Source of the DNA: Dehalococcoidia bacterium
GTDB lineage: Bacteria; Chloroflexota; Dehalococcoidia; Dehalococcoidales; JAUVZE01
Assembly: GCA_004376435.1 (NCBI GenBank)
Contig: SOJS01000081.1
Span: 1-9,066 of the forward strand
Direction of reading: 5' to 3'
Length of the DNA stretch: 9,066 bases
Shown here: piece by piece, positions 6,546-9,066 of the stretch
How positions within the stretch are numbered: the stretch's first letter is position 1
Layout of the letters: every line of letters begins with the position of its first letter
Position numbers and translations under genes: made by a program
The notes under the pieces: generated by a model
What the model was told of the DNA's origin: nothing
The model's input: only the letters and a program-made list of their open reading frames with translations
Databases searched by the model: none

Positions 6546-7577
6546 CTACAATATCAGCATGGCGTCACCAAAGCTATAGAAGCGGTAGTTTGAGGCTATC
6601 GCCTCCCGGTAAGCCTGACTAATGAGGTCTTTGTCGGCGAAGGCGGTAATGAGCATTATCAGTGTTGATTTGGGCAGGTGAAAGTTGGTGATCAGACCAT
6701 CCGCTACCCGAAACTGGTAGCCAGGCAGGATAAACAGGCTTACCCAGTCAGTAAACGGCTCTAAAAGAGATGATTTGCTGCTCTGGGCAGCCTGCTCAAT
6801 GAGCCGCATCGTGGTCGTGCCCACACAGATAACCCGCTGCCCCTCCGCCCTAGCCTGGGATAGCTGGCTAGCTACCTCCTGGCTGAGCACACCGTATTCC
6901 TGATAGATGGGGTGGTCAAGGGGGTTTTCCTCCCTCACCGGCCGGAAGGTGTCAAGCCCAATGTGGAGAGTAACAAAGAGGCAGTGCACCCCCTTCTGCC
7001 CTATTTTAGCCATCAGCTCTGGGGTAAAGTGGAGACCAGCTGTTGGTGCCGCCACACTGCCATCTACCCGGGCATATACTGTCTGGTAACGCTCCGGGTC
7101 AGCTAAGGGGGTGTGGATATAGGGCGGCAGGGGGACCTTGCCCACTTCAGACAGCAGCCTCTCATCAGAGAAGGTCATTATCTTTATTCCATCCTGCCCT
7201 ACCCCGGTTATCTCAGCTTGAAGTCTGGTCCTGCGTCCATCATCTGTTATGTCAACTTTAGCCCCGATACCAGCCCGCCTCCCCGGCTTGACCAGCACCT
7301 GCCAGGTATTGGTGTCAAGACGGCGCAGCAGCAAAATCTCTACCTGGCTACCACTATCAACCCCTCTTCCCTTAAGGCGAGCCGGGATTACCCGACTATC
7401 ATTAAATACGAGCACATCCCCAGCCTGCAGATAATCAGCTATTTCCCAGAATCGGCGCTTATCTATAGAGCCGTTACTGCGGTTGAGAACCATCAGCCGC
7501 GACTGGTCTCTCGGCTCAATCGGGGTCTGGGCAATCTTTTCTGGGGGCAGGAGGTAGTCAAAATCACTGGTCTTCAT
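6546..7577 (-). CDS. queA: tRNA preQ1(34) S-adenosylmethionine ribosyltransferase-isomerase
   Basis: Transfers and isomerises the ribosyl group of S-adenosylmethionine onto preQ1 in the wobble position of tRNAs for Asp, Asn, His and Tyr, making epoxyqueuosine. It is 343 residues, full family length. Motifs in order: DYLLPPEKIAQTPIEPRDQSRL (about 7-28, here in two parts: DYLLPPEKIAQ and PIEPRDQSRL), VFNDSRVIPARL (57-68), PLPPYI (149-154), GSVAAPTAGLHFT (173-185), LHIGLDTFRPV (204-214), GTTTMRLIE (253-261), LFILPGYQF (281-289), ITNFHLPKSTLIML (296-309) and YRFYSFGDAMLI (331-342). The usual HxMHxE stretch reads HPIYQE (222-227), a minor divergence. No Shine-Dalgarno precedes the ATG. A weak TAAAAT -10 lies about 18 bases upstream, so the transcript may have a very short leader. 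Divergent from mtaB. Confidence 0.97.
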   Translation of the reverse strand: MKTSDFDYLLPPEKIAQTPIEPRDQSRLMVLNRSNGSIDKRRFWEIADYLQAGDVLVFNDSRVIPARLKGRGVDSGSQVEILLLRRLDTNTWQVLVKPGRRAGIGAKVDITDDGRRTRLQAEITGVGQDGIKIMTFSDERLLSEVGKVPLPPYIHTPLADPERYQTVYARVDGSVAAPTAGLHFTPELMAKIGQKGVHCLFVTLHIGLDTFRPVREENPLDHPIYQEYGVLSQEVASQLSQARAEGQRVICVGTTTMRLIEQAAQSSKSSLLEPFTDWVSLFILPGYQFRVADGLITNFHLPKSTLIMLITAFADKDLISQAYREAIASNYRFYSFGDAMLIL

Positions 7578-7657
7578 GACATATCAGCCAGCCTGATTTT
7601 ATCAGCTTTTACCCCAGTTTGACCAGCCAGAGATAGGAAAAGTATAATGCCTCTGTA
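7578..7657. promoter_or_regulatory. Divergent queA/mtaB intergenic region
   Basis: This 80-base region separates the starts of queA and mtaB. It holds the mtaB promoter, a weak queA -10, and a small perfect inverted repeat CTGAT-TTT-ATCAG (7593-7605) that overlaps the queA -10. The repeat could be an operator, but a five-base arm is easily met by chance. Confidence 0.35.
7619..7648 (+). promoter_or_regulatory. Predicted promoter of mtaB
   Basis: TTGACC (7619-7624; five of six bases match consensus), an 18-base spacer and a perfect TATAAT (7643-7648). Only nine bases separate the -10 from the mtaB ATG, so transcription should start at or within a base or two of that codon. Confidence 0.65.
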
Positions 7658-8938
7658 ATGGATAGTCAGTATAAAGGCAGGGTGGCTCTGGATACTCTGG
7701 GCTGCAAGCTCAACCAAGCCGAGACGGAGAAATTAGCCCGACAGCTTGCCGAGGTCGGTTATCAACTGGTGCCACCGACTGATGGCGCTGATGTCTATAT
7801 CCTCAATACCTGCACCGTTACCCATATTGCTGACCGCAAGGCTCGCCGCCGCCTTCGCCTAGCTCACCGCCGTAATCCGAATGCCTTGGTGGTGGCAACT
7901 GGCTGCTATGCTCAGCGGGCACCCCAGGAGCTAGCCTCTATTGAGGGGGTTAGCCTTGTTATTGGTAACAGCGAAAAAAGACACCTACCCCGGCTGGTGG
8001 CAGAGTCCAGTCACATAACCAAGTCAGTCCTAGCTCAAGATAGCCACTGCCGAACCCGCTGCCTAATCAAGGTTCAGGATGGCTGCCACAGCCCCTGCGC
8101 TTACTGTATTGTACCTCTGGTGCGGGGGGAGGAGGAAAGCCTATCCTCAGACCAGATTGTTGCCGAGGTCAGAAAGCGGACTGGCGACGGCAGTAAAGAG
8201 GTGGTGCTCACCGGCACCAAGATTGGCTCGTATCACTATAATGGCGTTAATCTACCGGGGCTGCTTGAGAAGCTCCTGTCTGAAACCATTGTAGCCAGAG
8301 TAAGGCTTTCCTCCCTCCAGCCCCAGGAAATCTCCCCCCAGCTTATCGCCCTGTGGCAGGACAGGCGCCTGTGCCGCCATTTTCACCTTCCCCTGCAGAG
8401 TGGCAGTGACGGGGTGCTCAAGCGGATGAGGCGGCACTACACCACTGCTGACTACCGGCGGGCAGTTGCCACAATCAGAGCCCTAGTGCCTGATGTCGCC
8501 ATCACCACCGATGTTATTGTCGGCTTCCCCGGTGAGACTGATGAGGAGTTTGAGGAGAGCTATGAGCTCTGCCGCCAGATGGACCTTGCCCGTATCCATG
8601 TCTTTCCCTACTCCCCCCGCCCCGGAACCGAGGCGGCTAATATGCCATCTCAAGTAGGAGACAGGGTGAAACAGGAGAGAAACCAGAAAATGCTGGCTCT
8701 GGCCAAGGAGAGCATCACCAACTTCAGCCAGAAGTTTTTAGGTAAAACGATGATGGTATTATGGGAGAAGCAGTCTGGCAATAGAGTATGGTCTGGTCTC
8801 AGCGACAACTATATTAAGGTATATACCAGAAGTAACCGGGATTTAAGCAACCGGCTACTGCCGGTAAAGCTGACCAAGGTTGGGGATGATGGGGTGTGGG
8901 GGGAGGTTATGGCGAAAACTATAAGCGGCACTAGCTGA
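7658..8938 (+). CDS. mtaB: tRNA N6-threonylcarbamoyladenosine(37) methylthiotransferase
   Basis: Radical SAM enzyme with two iron-sulfur clusters that adds a methylthio group to t6A at position 37 of ANN-decoding tRNAs. It is 426 residues, normal for the family. The N-terminal UPF0004 domain carries three cluster cysteines (C16 in TLGCKLNQAET, C52 in NTCTVT, C83 in ATGCYAQ). The radical SAM motif CxxxCxxC is C143, C147 and C150 (DGCHSPCAYCIVP). Later motifs include LPLQSGSDGVLKRMRRHY and TTDVIVGFPGETDEEF. A TRAM domain occupies about 363-420. The signature TLGCKLNQAE and NTCTVT favour MtaB over MiaB and RimO, which have different N-terminal motifs. No Shine-Dalgarno precedes the ATG, in line with leaderless transcription from the promoter above. 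Its tRNA targets include tRNA-Thr, the substrate of the nearby ThrRS; a functional link is speculative. Confidence 0.93.
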   Translation: MDSQYKGRVALDTLGCKLNQAETEKLARQLAEVGYQLVPPTDGADVYILNTCTVTHIADRKARRRLRLAHRRNPNALVVATGCYAQRAPQELASIEGVSLVIGNSEKRHLPRLVAESSHITKSVLAQDSHCRTRCLIKVQDGCHSPCAYCIVPLVRGEEESLSSDQIVAEVRKRTGDGSKEVVLTGTKIGSYHYNGVNLPGLLEKLLSETIVARVRLSSLQPQEISPQLIALWQDRRLCRHFHLPLQSGSDGVLKRMRRHYTTADYRRAVATIRALVPDVAITTDVIVGFPGETDEEFEESYELCRQMDLARIHVFPYSPRPGTEAANMPSQVGDRVKQERNQKMLALAKESITNFSQKFLGKTMMVLWEKQSGNRVWSGLSDNYIKVYTRSNRDLSNRLLPVKLTKVGDDGVWGEVMAKTISGTS

Positions 8939-8943
8939 CCAGA

Positions 8944-8972
8944 TTGCTTACCAGGAACCTTGTTGCTATAAT
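8944..8972 (+). promoter_or_regulatory. Predicted promoter of tRNA-Ala
   Basis: TTGCTT (8944-8949), a 17-base spacer and TATAAT (8967-8972) with a TGC extended -10. The start would fall near 8979, a few bases before the mature tRNA. It gives the tRNA its own transcription apart from mtaB, whose stop is only five bases upstream of the -35. Confidence 0.6.
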
Positions 8973-8985
8973 ACTGCCCATAGAT

Positions 8986-9058
8986 GGGGCTGTAGCTCAG
9001 CTGGGAGAGCGCCTCCCTTGCACGGAGGAAGTCAGGGGTTCGAGTCCCCTCAGCTCCA
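8986..9058 (+). tRNA. tRNA-Ala (anticodon UGC)
   Basis: A complete 73-base cloverleaf. The acceptor stem GGGGCTG pairs with CAGCTCC and contains the G3:U70 pair that marks alanine tRNAs. The D arm has GCTC/GAGC, the anticodon stem is CCTCC/GGAGG with loop CTTGCAC (anticodon TGC), and the T arm is AGGGG-TTCGAGT-CCCCT. The discriminator is A73. The 3' CCA is not encoded (the next bases are CTT). A T-run (9060-9064) follows at once and may end transcription, though the window stops there. Confidence 0.98.
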
Positions 9059-9066
9059 CTTTTTGT

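Noticed and set aside
7113..7622. 169-residue plus-strand frame opposite queA
   Set aside because: It is antisense to a clearly conserved gene, has no recognisable family features and is explained as a shadow of the queA codon usage; the same holds for the other frames opposite pheT, pheS, infC and thrS.
8977..8988. Inverted repeat CCCAT-AG-ATGGG at the tRNA-Ala 5' end
   Set aside because: It spans the predicted transcription start and the first tRNA bases; only five pairs with a two-base loop, so it cannot form a stable hairpin and is probably chance.
1..9066. Mobile element, CRISPR array, defence or other accessory system
   Set aside because: No transposase, integrase, regular repeats, terminal inverted repeats or foreign-looking frames; all sequence is accounted for by conserved translation genes and their short control regions.

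Overview
The window is a chromosomal translation-gene locus. Six genes run on the minus strand in the order thrS-infC-rpmI-rplT-pheS-pheT, with queA upstream of them on the same strand. mtaB and a tRNA-Ala(UGC) gene run divergently on the plus strand. All proteins look full-length and intact except PheT, which leaves the window at base 1 with about its last 20-30 residues missing. GC content is moderate in genes, with AT-rich intergenic promoters. The protein sequences (ThrRS without a TGS domain, PheS with a four-cysteine knuckle, short IF3) and the gene order suggest an uncultured member of the Chloroflexota, probably class Dehalococcoidia. That placement is an inference from family resemblance, not a search result.

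Layout: pheT (2339 down to 1, partial), pheS (3377-2340), rplT (3777-3418), rpmI (3996-3793), infC (about 4540-3998), thrS (6373-4616), a 5' leader and promoter for thrS (6374-6545), queA (7577-6546), an 80-bp divergent intergenic region (7578-7657), mtaB (7658-8938), then a tRNA promoter and tRNA-Ala (8986-9058). Very little DNA is non-coding. The largest gap is the roughly 150-base thrS leader, which holds a strong promoter and GC-rich inverted repeats.

The minus-strand genes look like one operon that charges tRNA-Thr and tRNA-Phe and makes initiation factor IF3 and ribosomal proteins L35 and L20. A second promoter appears to sit between thrS and infC. queA (queuosine at position 34) and mtaB (ms2t6A at position 37) both modify the tRNA anticodon loop, so the whole window serves translation.

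I found no mobile element, CRISPR array, defence system or novel gene system. The observations worth a second look are regulatory: a probable AUA/AUU start for infC behind a perfect Shine-Dalgarno, a possible RNA switch in the thrS leader, and near-leaderless transcription of mtaB.
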